NCBI GenBank assembly: GCA_024763245.1
Contig: JANTFW010000016.1
Location: 1 to 32,271 of the forward strand
Source of the DNA: Flavobacteriaceae bacterium
GTDB lineage: Bacteria; Bacteroidota; Bacteroidia; Flavobacteriales; Flavobacteriaceae
Reading direction: 5' to 3'
Length of the DNA: 32,271 nt
In this document: positions 15,971 through 23,728 of the stretch, one piece after another
Numbering within the stretch: the stretch's first letter is position 1
How the letters are laid out: each line of letters begins with the position of its first letter
Translations under genes and position numbers: made by a program
The notes under the pieces: model-generated
Database searches by the model: none
What the model was told of the DNA's origin: nothing
The model's input: the letters and a program-made list of their open reading frames with translations, nothing else

Positions 15971-16197
15971 TCTTTTGTAATTCGATTTAGCTGTTTAACA
16001 AGGATATACATCGATAGAAAAACACCGAAAAGGGTTATAAAAATGGTATAGTAATGTCTTTCATTTGGATACACAATATCCAGTTTTTTTCCTACTATAC
16101 TTGCTAAATATATAGTAATGCCCATCTGAGCAGCTACACCTGTTAAGGATAAATATTTAAGAAGCTGATTTTTCTTCTTTGGTTTGTTTTCCCTCAC
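15967..16197 (-). CDS. AtpZ/AtpI family protein
   Basis: A 76-residue protein: a basic N-terminus (KPKKKNQLLKYLSLTG), then two membrane helices (about 17-36 and 45-66), with the family-like segment GVAAQMGITIYLASIVGKKLD. AtpZ/AtpI proteins accompany F0F1 operons and have been linked to c-ring assembly and to divalent cation supply. Its ATG start lies 41 bases inside the end of the bactofilin gene in another frame, and its stop overlaps the next gene by four bases; the arrangement is tightly coupled. Confidence 0.85.
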   Translation of the reverse strand: MRENKPKKKNQLLKYLSLTGVAAQMGITIYLASIVGKKLDIVYPNERHYYTIFITLFGVFLSMYILVKQLNRITKE

Positions 16198-16561
16198 TTT
16201 TTAAGGCTTTAATACCTTTCATACTACAAGATGCATTAAAGGTTGCACCCGGCTCTACGGATAGTTTATCAATAAAAACTTCACCATCAATTACTGCGGT
16301 TGATTTTAAACTTAGTGTCTCAGAACAAGTAAGTTTTCCGGATATTTTACCTTCAATATCTGCATTAGCACAAATAATAGTACCTAATATTACACCGTCC
16401 TTACCGACGATTAATCGACCGGTTGTTTTGACATTTCCTTCGACTTTTCCATCAATTCTAAAATCACCATCGGAGGTAATATCTCCGGTTATTTCGGTTC
16501 CTCTTCCAATAAGGTTTCTTTGTGGTTGTTGAGTCTGGTTTGATTTTTTTTCTGCGAACAT
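16157..16561 (-). CDS. Bactofilin (polymer-forming cytoskeletal protein)
   Basis: A 134-residue protein with a short polar N-terminus and a central bactofilin (DUF583) domain of regular beta-helix turns at about 19-115: LIGRGTEITGDI, GDFRIDGKVEGNV, GRLIVGKDGVILGTI, ADIEGKISGKLTC, and so on. Bactofilins polymerise without nucleotides and act as membrane-associated scaffolds. The C-terminal tail is Lys/Glu-rich. It lies 23 bases after sprE and overlaps atpZ by 41 bases. Confidence 0.93.
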   Translation of the reverse strand: MFAEKKSNQTQQPQRNLIGRGTEITGDITSDGDFRIDGKVEGNVKTTGRLIVGKDGVILGTIICANADIEGKISGKLTCSETLSLKSTAVIDGEVFIDKLSVEPGATFNASCSMKGIKALKSEGKQTKEEKSAS

Positions 16562-16584
16562 AATTACATGGGGTTTAAGGTTAG

Positions 16585-18960
16585 TTAATGATTTTTTTCT
16601 TTTTCATTATTTCGCAATTGTGGCGGTCCTTTTTTCTTCATCAATTCCAGCACTTTTTTTTTCTTTTCCTCATCGGACAAAGGTTTTAAAGATGTCTTAA
16701 TACTTTTTGAATTATCTGAATTCTCTTTAGCAGAAGGTGTTTTTGCTGGCGTATTTTTAGTTTGGGGTTTTTCTTTTTTTACACCATTAATTAAGCCTAA
16801 AATTTCTTGTGCGTGCGTACTTTCTTTCGTTTTTGGATAATTGGCTACGACAAATTCAAGCCCTTTTATAAAGGATTCTTTATCATTTGATTTTAATAAT
16901 GCATAGGCTTTTAACAACTCGAATTTTGCCTGAATCGGTTCATTATCATAACGAATAATTGCTTTTTCGCATTCCTCAATTACTTGAGGATATTTTTCAT
17001 ACTCGTAGTCGCAATACACTTTTTCATAAGACGCTTCGGGAGTTTCAAAAGTGTCAAAGCTTATTTTGTTCGGGTTTTGTATGAGTTGCGCATAGCGAGA
17101 ATTTGGATATTCTTTAATTATTTCACTCTTTATTTGTGCTAAATCCGGATTACTAGTGATCTCGTACATTTTGTATAAGTGATATTTTGCCGGAAGTATT
17201 AATTTCTCCTTTGGTTCTTCAGCTAAAAATCTCTTGAGCCTTTTAATAGCTAAAGGATATTCTTGAAATTTTTCTTTATAAATAAGCCCCAATTGATATA
17301 AGGCATGACTTGTCGAAGCTCTCATCTTTTGTAAAACATCGGCATCTGTTGGTATTTGATCCATATAATAAGAAACATCATACTTTTTAGAATCGTCTAC
17401 AAGAGGTGTATTATTCTCTTCTGTTATCGCATTATCTTCTTCATCGATCCCTTTACTGATATGGCTAGACCATCTCCAATTATCTTGCAGGGTTCTATTT
17501 CCCCATACTTTAATAAACTCGGCTTTACCAAAACCTACAGTTTGTGCATTATAGAAATACCATTTTCCTGATTTTGTGTTTTGCTTACCTGTGGTACCGG
17601 CATTACCGGACACGCCGGATCTTTCTGCATTTTCCTTTAAAATAGCGGCTAATTCGTCTGCTTTTTTTAATTTATTTACATAATCGGTAAAGTAGGCTTT
17701 TCGTTCATCGCCGGACATGGCAACCAACTTAAAAATACTGTCATTCTGCTGTAGAGTGGTTTCGTACAACACAACTTCTTCTAAACTTTTTCTTTTGCGA
17801 TTAAGCCTTCGTATACGCTTAGTGTTGGGATTGGTAACATTTGGAATGACACTATCATAATAAGCACCGGCTTTTACAAAATCAGCTTTATCAAAGTAGT
17901 AACTACCTAAATCTTCATAAGCCAAAAGTTTTTGGAATTTTTTTGATTTAGGAGTGTGTATGGATTTTTGTAAGTTAGCCAATGCGTCCTTATTTTTTCC
18001 TTCTTTAAAGTCTAACTGAGCCAATTGATAGTAAATTTCATCGAAATAGTTTTTGTTTAGGGTATTTTTCAGTAATTTTTGAAACTGTTTTCTCAAGGGT
18101 TGTAAATCGGTACTATCGGTTGCAATTTGGGCCTGTTCAATATAGGCATGTATCTTATATTTTCGAGGCGCTTTCTTGAAATTAGCTAGCTGCTGAAAGG
18201 CGAGTTGAGAGGAATCTAAATTATTTTCAATTCGATACAACTGTCCTAAGATAAACAGATTTCTACTGTGTTGTTTTTTGTTCTCGTGTGTGGCAACAGC
18301 TACTTCGAGTTGTTCTCTGGCATTAGCTATACTATCCATAGCCAAATAAGCCATTGCTAGGGCTGTAGCAGCTTCTTCTTTTATGTTTTTATCTAGTTTT
18401 TTCGATAAAAGCAAGCTTTTTAATGCCACAATAGCTTGTTCTTCATTTTGTAATCTTATTTGTGTTTTGGCTTTCCAAATACGTAATTCAGGATTTAAAT
18501 CACCTTCGGGATAATGCTTTAACACATAATCAAAAGCTTCTAATGCCGGAACAAACCTTTGAGAATAATAACGGGCCTTTCCCAACAAAAAATAGGCATC
18601 ATCTATTTGTTTATTGTGTTCGCTTCCGGCTATGTACATCCCATGTTTTTGTACGGCTTTTACCGCTTTGCGTTCCGCTATATCAAAATAATCTTCCGTA
18701 CTTTCTTTACTCTTCCCCGGTAATACATACTGTGAGTCATCGACCTCAAGGGGTTCTACAGGTAGCAACTTCCAAAAATTATCTTTATATTTAGAATCTA
18801 GCTGTGCAATTCCTTGTTCTAAAGCAACATTTCCATTATACAACACATTGTATTTAGTTGTCATATTGTGGTATCCACGATTAATGAATGTATCTTTTTT
18901 AGTGGAGCAACCTGCTAAGAGAATAAACCCTAAGAATAGTATGCTAATTATCTTTTTCAA
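16585..18960 (-). CDS. sprE: TPR lipoprotein SprE/PorW, T9SS and gliding component
   Basis: A 791-residue lipoprotein; lipobox LLAGC gives Cys18. The N-terminal region FINRGYHNMTTKYNVLYNGNVAL is what I recall as the hallmark of SprE (Flavobacterium) and PorW (Porphyromonas). Tetratricopeptide-type helical repeats run from about 115 to 390 and again from about 560 to 720 (for example ALEAFDYVLKHYPEGDLNPE, ALYQLGLIYKEKFQEYPLA). The last 60 residues are a Lys-rich low-complexity tail. SprE/PorW is required for T9SS secretion and gliding, and works at the periplasmic side of the envelope. A TACTTTTA box at 19027-19034 may be its promoter. It begins the group that runs into the ATP synthase genes. 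Confidence 0.88.
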   Translation of the reverse strand: MKKIISILFLGFILLAGCSTKKDTFINRGYHNMTTKYNVLYNGNVALEQGIAQLDSKYKDNFWKLLPVEPLEVDDSQYVLPGKSKESTEDYFDIAERKAVKAVQKHGMYIAGSEHNKQIDDAYFLLGKARYYSQRFVPALEAFDYVLKHYPEGDLNPELRIWKAKTQIRLQNEEQAIVALKSLLLSKKLDKNIKEEAATALAMAYLAMDSIANAREQLEVAVATHENKKQHSRNLFILGQLYRIENNLDSSQLAFQQLANFKKAPRKYKIHAYIEQAQIATDSTDLQPLRKQFQKLLKNTLNKNYFDEIYYQLAQLDFKEGKNKDALANLQKSIHTPKSKKFQKLLAYEDLGSYYFDKADFVKAGAYYDSVIPNVTNPNTKRIRRLNRKRKSLEEVVLYETTLQQNDSIFKLVAMSGDERKAYFTDYVNKLKKADELAAILKENAERSGVSGNAGTTGKQNTKSGKWYFYNAQTVGFGKAEFIKVWGNRTLQDNWRWSSHISKGIDEEDNAITEENNTPLVDDSKKYDVSYYMDQIPTDADVLQKMRASTSHALYQLGLIYKEKFQEYPLAIKRLKRFLAEEPKEKLILPAKYHLYKMYEITSNPDLAQIKSEIIKEYPNSRYAQLIQNPNKISFDTFETPEASYEKVYCDYEYEKYPQVIEECEKAIIRYDNEPIQAKFELLKAYALLKSNDKESFIKGLEFVVANYPKTKESTHAQEILGLINGVKKEKPQTKNTPAKTPSAKENSDNSKSIKTSLKPLSDEEKKKKVLELMKKKGPPQLRNNEKEKNH

Positions 18961-19070
18961 ATAATAATGATTTTGTGTTACAGTATTAAACCTTCTATTT
19001 CTTAAAAAATTGTATAAAAAGGTGTGTAAAAGTACAAAATTTCTACAATACTTTTTTGGTAATGACCATT

Positions 19071-20624
19071 TTAAGCCTCACTATCTATTTTTTTAAGCCA
19101 GCTACTGATGGAAACGGTATCGTTTATCAATTGTTTTAGTGCTGTAATTTTGACTCTTTTTTGTTCCATCGTGTCTCGATCTCTAAGGGTAACCGATTGG
19201 TCTTCTAAAGTGTCGTGGTCAACCGTAATACAAAAGGGTGTGCCTGCAGCATCTTGTCTTCTGTAACGACGCCCAACAGCATCTTTTTCATCGTAAATAA
19301 CATTAAAATCAAACTTGAGGTCGGCAATAATCTGATGCGCAATTTCGGGTAATCCGTCCTTTTTTACCAAAGGAAGAACGGCCGCTTTAACAGGAGCTAA
19401 AACTGCAGGTAATCGCAAAACGGTTCTAGTACTACCATTTGGTAGGGTTTCTTCTTGTAAAGATTTAGCAAAAACAGCTAAAAACATTCTATCCAAACCA
19501 ATAGATGTTTCTACTACATAAGGCACATAACTCTTATTTAACTCAGGGTCAAAGTATTGCAATTTTTTTCCTGAGAATTTCTCGTGACTGGATAGGTCAA
19601 AGTCCGTTCTGGAATGAATCCCTTCTAATTCTTTAAATCCAAACGGAAAATTAAACTCAATATCTGCTGCAGCATCAGCATAATGAGCCAGTTTTTCATG
19701 TTGGTGAAAACGATAGTTTTCTTCCCCAAGTCCTAAAGAAAGGTGCCAAGAAAGTCGTCTTTTTTTCCAAGTTTCGTACCATTTCATTTGTTCCCCTGGA
19801 CGCACAAAAAATTGCATTTCCATCTGTTCAAACTCACGCATTCGGAAAATAAATTGACGGGCTACAATTTCATTCCTAAAGGCTTTTCCTGTTTGAGCAA
19901 TCCCAAAAGGAATTTTCATTCTTCCTGATTTTTGAATATTTAAAAAATTAACAAAAATACCTTGAGCGGTTTCCGGTCTAAGAAAAAGATCCATAGCCGA
20001 ATCAGCAGATGCGCCAATCTTGGTACCAAACATCAAGTTAAATTGCTTGACATCAGTCCAATTTTTAGATCCTGAAACCGGACAGGCTATTCCCTTTTCT
20101 TCAATAAGTGCCTTAACGGCAGCTAAATCATTTGCCTCTAAATACCTACCCATATCACTAAGTACTTGTTGGTGTTCGGCTAAATAGTTGACCACCCTTG
20201 GGTTGGTCGTTTTGTATTGTTCTTCATCAAAGGCATCCCCAAAGCGTTTGGCCGCTTTTTTGATTTCTTTTTCTGCTTTTTGAAGTAGTTTTTCGGCATA
20301 ATCTTCAAGAAGCACATCGGCTCTATATCTTTTTTTAGAATCTTTATTATCTATTAAGGGGTCATTGAATGCATCGATATGTCCTGAAGCTTTCCAAGTG
20401 GTAGGATGCATAAAAATAGCGCTGTCTATGCCAACGATATTTTCGTGAAGTTGCACCATAGCTTTCCACCAATACTCCCGAATATTCTTTTTGAGTTCCA
20501 CACCGTTTTGTGCATAATCATATACAGCCGCTAAACCATCATATATTTCACTTGATTGCACAACGTAACCATACTCTTTTGCATGAGCCGTTACTTTTTT
20601 AAAATGATCATCTTGTTTTGCCAT
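19071..20624 (-). CDS. glyS: Glycyl-tRNA synthetase (dimeric, class II)
   Basis: A 517-residue enzyme of the eukaryotic/archaeal-like dimeric type that charges tRNA-Gly. It starts AKQDDHFKKVTAHAKEYGYVVQSSEIYDGL, followed by YWWKAMVQ. Class II motif 2 lies in the IAQTGKAFRNEI to FRMREFEQMEMQFFV region (about 240-275) and motif 3 in ETSIGLDRMFLAVF (about 370-383). The C-terminal anticodon-binding domain contains RYRRQDAAGTPFCITVDHDTL. The N-terminus matches family starts, so ATG 20624 is firm even though the -7 box lies only four bases before it. Single-gene unit on current evidence. Confidence 0.96.
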   Translation of the reverse strand: MAKQDDHFKKVTAHAKEYGYVVQSSEIYDGLAAVYDYAQNGVELKKNIREYWWKAMVQLHENIVGIDSAIFMHPTTWKASGHIDAFNDPLIDNKDSKKRYRADVLLEDYAEKLLQKAEKEIKKAAKRFGDAFDEEQYKTTNPRVVNYLAEHQQVLSDMGRYLEANDLAAVKALIEEKGIACPVSGSKNWTDVKQFNLMFGTKIGASADSAMDLFLRPETAQGIFVNFLNIQKSGRMKIPFGIAQTGKAFRNEIVARQFIFRMREFEQMEMQFFVRPGEQMKWYETWKKRRLSWHLSLGLGEENYRFHQHEKLAHYADAAADIEFNFPFGFKELEGIHSRTDFDLSSHEKFSGKKLQYFDPELNKSYVPYVVETSIGLDRMFLAVFAKSLQEETLPNGSTRTVLRLPAVLAPVKAAVLPLVKKDGLPEIAHQIIADLKFDFNVIYDEKDAVGRRYRRQDAAGTPFCITVDHDTLEDQSVTLRDRDTMEQKRVKITALKQLINDTVSISSWLKKIDSEA

Positions 20625-20628
20625 GCTG

Positions 20629-20636
20629 CAAATGTA
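20629..20636 (-). promoter_or_regulatory. -7 box of glyS
   Basis: TACATTTG on the minus strand, exact match to TAnnTTTG, four bases before the ATG. It follows the terminator of the TonB gene. Use of this box would give a leaderless mRNA. Confidence 0.5.
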
Positions 20637-20672
20637 AAAAAGCTTTTACTTTATTTTGATATCTATAGGGAT

Positions 20673-20708
20673 AAAAAAAATGGAAATACGCAATGTATTT
20701 CCATTTTT
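20673..20708 (-). terminator. Intrinsic terminator of the TonB-protein gene
   Basis: A 14-bp perfect stem AAAAATGGAAATAC (20676-20689) with GTATTTCCATTTTT (20695-20708), loop of five bases, T-run on both strands. It lies 19 bases after the stop at 20728 and separates that gene from glyS. Confidence 0.85.
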
Positions 20709-20727
20709 AGTAAGTATTGTTACTTTG

Positions 20728-21816
20728 TTAAGGCACTATAAAAGTAATAGGCACGCTATAGTTTATTTTAACGGGACTACCATTTTGTCTTGCAGCAGTC
20801 ATTTTGGGCAAACTTTTTACCACTCGTTCTGCTTCTTTTTTAAGGGCTTTAGAAGCCGTATTAGAAATTCCACTAGGAGTCCGTGCATTTACATTTATTA
20901 CATTTCCATACTTATCTACATCAAAGCTAACCCAAATCCGCTTCTTTCCAGAATTAATATTAAAGTCATCAATAATATCTGTATTAAATTTTTTACCAAC
21001 ATGTGATTTCACTTTTTTAGTAAAGCAGGCTTTCTTTTCGGAGGCATTTCCTTTGCAACCCGGATAAGTAGGAGGTGTTTCTACCCGAACAAAATTAGTG
21101 TATTCCTCTGTTTTTTTCGCAGGAACAGGAGTAGTAACAACTTCTTTAGGCTTCTCTTTTTCTACAGCAGCAACATCTTCCGTTTTCTCAGGTTCTGAAA
21201 TAGTTTCGTTAGGAGTTACCTCTGCTTCAGGAGTAACAACCTTCTCAGTTACCGGTCTTTGCGGTTGTGTTTGATTTCGAGTGTTTTCCTGTTTTTTAGG
21301 TTTTTCCTTTATCTGTTCTTTCTGTTTCGTTTCTTCCTTTTTGGTTTCTTCAGCTAAATCTGCTTGGGCTTGATCTTCGGCACTAATTGTAGCATTTTGG
21401 TCTAGAGAAGAAGGAGGCACTAATGGAGCAGATTCGTTAAAAACAATAGCACTACTCTCTTTTAAACTTTTTATTTGTTGTTCGTATTTAGTAATTCTAG
21501 TAAAATCTTCACCGGAAACATTTTTAATAGAATCTCTATACCTAATAATACGATCACGTTCTGCTCTGAGTTCGTCGGCCAAAAAATCATTATCTTCAAT
21601 GGCAAGATTGTATTTTTCAATCATTTCATTAAGATCTTGTTCTACTTGTTTTTTGGCATTTAACAAATAAGCAATAGAGTTAGTGATTCGTTTTTGTTGA
21701 TAATAAATATATGCACCTGCTCCAATAACAACAAGCAATAGTACGGCAACTAAAATCTTAGGAATGGAATAACCTTCATCTTCCTCTTCTATTTCGGGTT
21801 CATAAATATAGGACAT
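20728..21816 (-). CDS. TonB-domain protein with N-terminal coiled coil
   Basis: A 362-residue inner-membrane protein. A short cytoplasmic N-terminus, one membrane helix at about 17-42 (ILVAVLLLVVIGAGAYIYYQ), a coiled coil at about 48-125, a long Pro/Glu/Lys-rich linker (about 130-240) and a C-terminal TonB domain (about 255-362) starting TYPGCKGNASEKKACF and ending KINYSVPITFIVP. It should transmit proton motive force energy to outer-membrane receptors, with ExbB/ExbD encoded elsewhere. The coiled coil between helix and linker is unusual for TonB, and resembles the neighbouring 302-residue protein (RDSIK and RDSVK segments in the same register). Single gene with its own terminator. Confidence 0.88.
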   Translation of the reverse strand: MSYIYEPEIEEEDEGYSIPKILVAVLLLVVIGAGAYIYYQQKRITNSIAYLLNAKKQVEQDLNEMIEKYNLAIEDNDFLADELRAERDRIIRYRDSIKNVSGEDFTRITKYEQQIKSLKESSAIVFNESAPLVPPSSLDQNATISAEDQAQADLAEETKKEETKQKEQIKEKPKKQENTRNQTQPQRPVTEKVVTPEAEVTPNETISEPEKTEDVAAVEKEKPKEVVTTPVPAKKTEEYTNFVRVETPPTYPGCKGNASEKKACFTKKVKSHVGKKFNTDIIDDFNINSGKKRIWVSFDVDKYGNVINVNARTPSGISNTASKALKKEAERVVKSLPKMTAARQNGSPVKINYSVPITFIVP

Positions 21817-21922
21817 AATATAGGGTTTTAGAGCAAATTAAATACACGGGTTCTACTCAAATCTCCGTAAAAGTATTAAATCTTGTTTAATAAACAAAAA
21901 ATGAAACTTATTTTGCTAAAAA

Positions 21923-22831
21923 TTATTTCAAACTCACTTTAGTCGTTCCTAATAATTTTTCTTCTATATATACCTTGATATAATAATCACCTTTTGTAAT
22001 GCTGTTATTGGGCACGGTAGTTACAGCAATTACTTCAATATCTTGATTTTGGTAATCAACATCTGTCGTGTCGGTAAACAAGACATCTTGTCCTGTGCTA
22101 TCCGTAAATGATTCTACACCTCCAATAACTTTTCCTGAAGCATTTTGAATCACAATGTGTGCTTTTTTTAGACCTGGTTCTGCAATGGCATTTTCTCTAA
22201 TTTTAAAACTGGTTCTAAAAGCATCGGTACGTGAGGCTCTAGTAGTTTCTTTTAATTGCCCGTTGCTACGCTCTTTCATTGCAATAGCTTTAACAGTACT
22301 AATTTTCAAGGCCGCACCTTTAGACACTTTATCTGCTAAGTTATTGTTTTGAGCTGCCAAGCTATCGTTTTTATAAGCTTGTTGTTGAATGGTTTCCGCT
22401 TGTCTATCAATATTGGCATGAGCACTATCTACCTCTACAGATAAATTGAAATTAGCCAATTTTAGAGAGTCTGATAATTTTAGCAACTTATTATTGCTGG
22501 CTTCTAAAACAGCCAATTTATGCTTATAGCGTCTTATTATTTTGTAATTAAGTGTCTTTAGATCTTTAACCGAATCTCTAAAAGCAACAATGTTATTTTT
22601 AGCTTCCGTTAGTTCATCCTCCATAGTCGTATTGTCAGAAATAGCTTTTTCTAATTCAACTATTTTAGCATCTAGATCCGCTTGAATTTGCAGTTTTTCT
22701 TCTAATAATGCCTCTTCAGAATTTTTGTTTTTTTGATAATTTTGATAAGCAAAGAAAGCAAGAGCTGCTAACAAAATAGCTAAAATAATAATAGTGATTT
22801 TTGAACCGTTGTTTTGTTTTGTAGATTCCAT
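21923..22831 (-). CDS. Membrane-anchored coiled-coil protein, partner or paralogue of the TonB protein
   Basis: A 302-residue protein: membrane helix at about 11-30 (ITIIILAILLAALAFFAYQN), a long coiled coil at about 35-175, and a C-terminal beta-rich domain (about 220-302) with IVIQNASGKVIGG and GDYYIKVYIEEKLLGT. Related proteins are common in flavobacteria next to glyS and ComF genes as I recall, but without known function. Its N-terminal 110 residues line up with those of the downstream TonB protein (EKLQIQADL with KKQVEQDL; AFRDSVKDL with RYRDSIKNV), suggesting an old tandem duplication with swapped C-terminal domains. Gap of 106 bases between the two. Confidence 0.8.
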   Translation of the reverse strand: MESTKQNNGSKITIIILAILLAALAFFAYQNYQKNKNSEEALLEEKLQIQADLDAKIVELEKAISDNTTMEDELTEAKNNIVAFRDSVKDLKTLNYKIIRRYKHKLAVLEASNNKLLKLSDSLKLANFNLSVEVDSAHANIDRQAETIQQQAYKNDSLAAQNNNLADKVSKGAALKISTVKAIAMKERSNGQLKETTRASRTDAFRTSFKIRENAIAEPGLKKAHIVIQNASGKVIGGVESFTDSTGQDVLFTDTTDVDYQNQDIEVIAVTTVPNNSITKGDYYIKVYIEEKLLGTTKVSLK

Positions 22832-22910
22832 AATAAGTTGGGGTTTATTGTGTTTTGATTAATTAAAACGCTAAAATACTAATTTTATTATTACAATTCT
22901 AGGTTATTTT

Positions 22911-23645
22911 ATGATTTATTCCTTAGTTTTGGGATCTCAAAAATTGCTACTTTTGAAATTTTTACAATCAATACTAAACCTGTTTTATCCTAAACAATGT
23001 TTGCACTGCCATAGGCATTTATTGGCTGATGAAGTCTTGCTATGTAGTGCGTGTAGACATCATCTTCCCGAAACCGGTTTTTGTGAAAGGACCGATAACC
23101 CTGTTGAGACTATTTTCAAAGGAAGAGTACCCATTATTCAAGCCACTGCATTATTATTTTTTAGAAAAAAAGGAATAAGCCAAGAACTCATTCATCACTT
23201 AAAGTATAAAGGAAGACAGGATGTAGGTGTGTTCTTTGGTAAATGGATGGGAGCTGAGTTAAAACAGAGTAAACGATTCTCTTCTTTAGATGTGATTATT
23301 AAAGTACCTCTGCACCCCAAAAAGAAAAAATTGAGAGGCTATAACCAATTGACAAGCTTTGCAGAAGAACTCTCTAAAAACCTTTATTTGCCCGTGGTTG
23401 AAGGTATTTTGATTAAAGTAGGAACATCCACAAGTCAAACCAAGAAAGGCCGTTTTGGAAGATTTGAAAAAATAGATGAAAAATTTCATTGTAAAGATAC
23501 CAAATCACTTAGAGGAAAACACATTCTTTTGGTAGATGATGTGATTACCACTGGAGCCACTTTGGAGGCCTGTACTAACGAATTATTAAAAATCCCCGAA
23601 GTGAGAATAAGTTTAGCCGCAATGGTAATTTCTGATGGACAATAG
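22911..23645 (+). CDS. ComF family protein (phosphoribosyltransferase fold)
   Basis: A 244-residue protein. A zinc-finger-like N-terminus has C30-x2-C33 and C45-x2-C48; the phosphoribosyltransferase part has VPLHPKKKKLRGYNQ (about 132-146) and the PRPP-binding motif LLVDDVITTGAT (206-217). ComF proteins assist DNA uptake in competent bacteria, with some evidence for a role in single-stranded DNA handling. The start is uncertain: ATG 22911 is the only ATG, but relatives begin about 14 residues later (LKFLQSILNLFYPK), and a TTG at 22953 is in frame. A promoter-like TTTG-N16-TACTTTTG runs through 22928-22955, inside the first codons. Confidence 0.88.
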   Translation: MIYSLVLGSQKLLLLKFLQSILNLFYPKQCLHCHRHLLADEVLLCSACRHHLPETGFCERTDNPVETIFKGRVPIIQATALLFFRKKGISQELIHHLKYKGRQDVGVFFGKWMGAELKQSKRFSSLDVIIKVPLHPKKKKLRGYNQLTSFAEELSKNLYLPVVEGILIKVGTSTSQTKKGRFGRFEKIDEKFHCKDTKSLRGKHILLVDDVITTGATLEACTNELLKIPEVRISLAAMVISDGQ

Positions 23646-23728
23646 ATCTTTTAATATTTAATTCACTTTTTTAGTGCTTACATATTAGATAAAAATTGTT
23701 TCTTTGCTTGTAGCAATTTTTAAAAACG

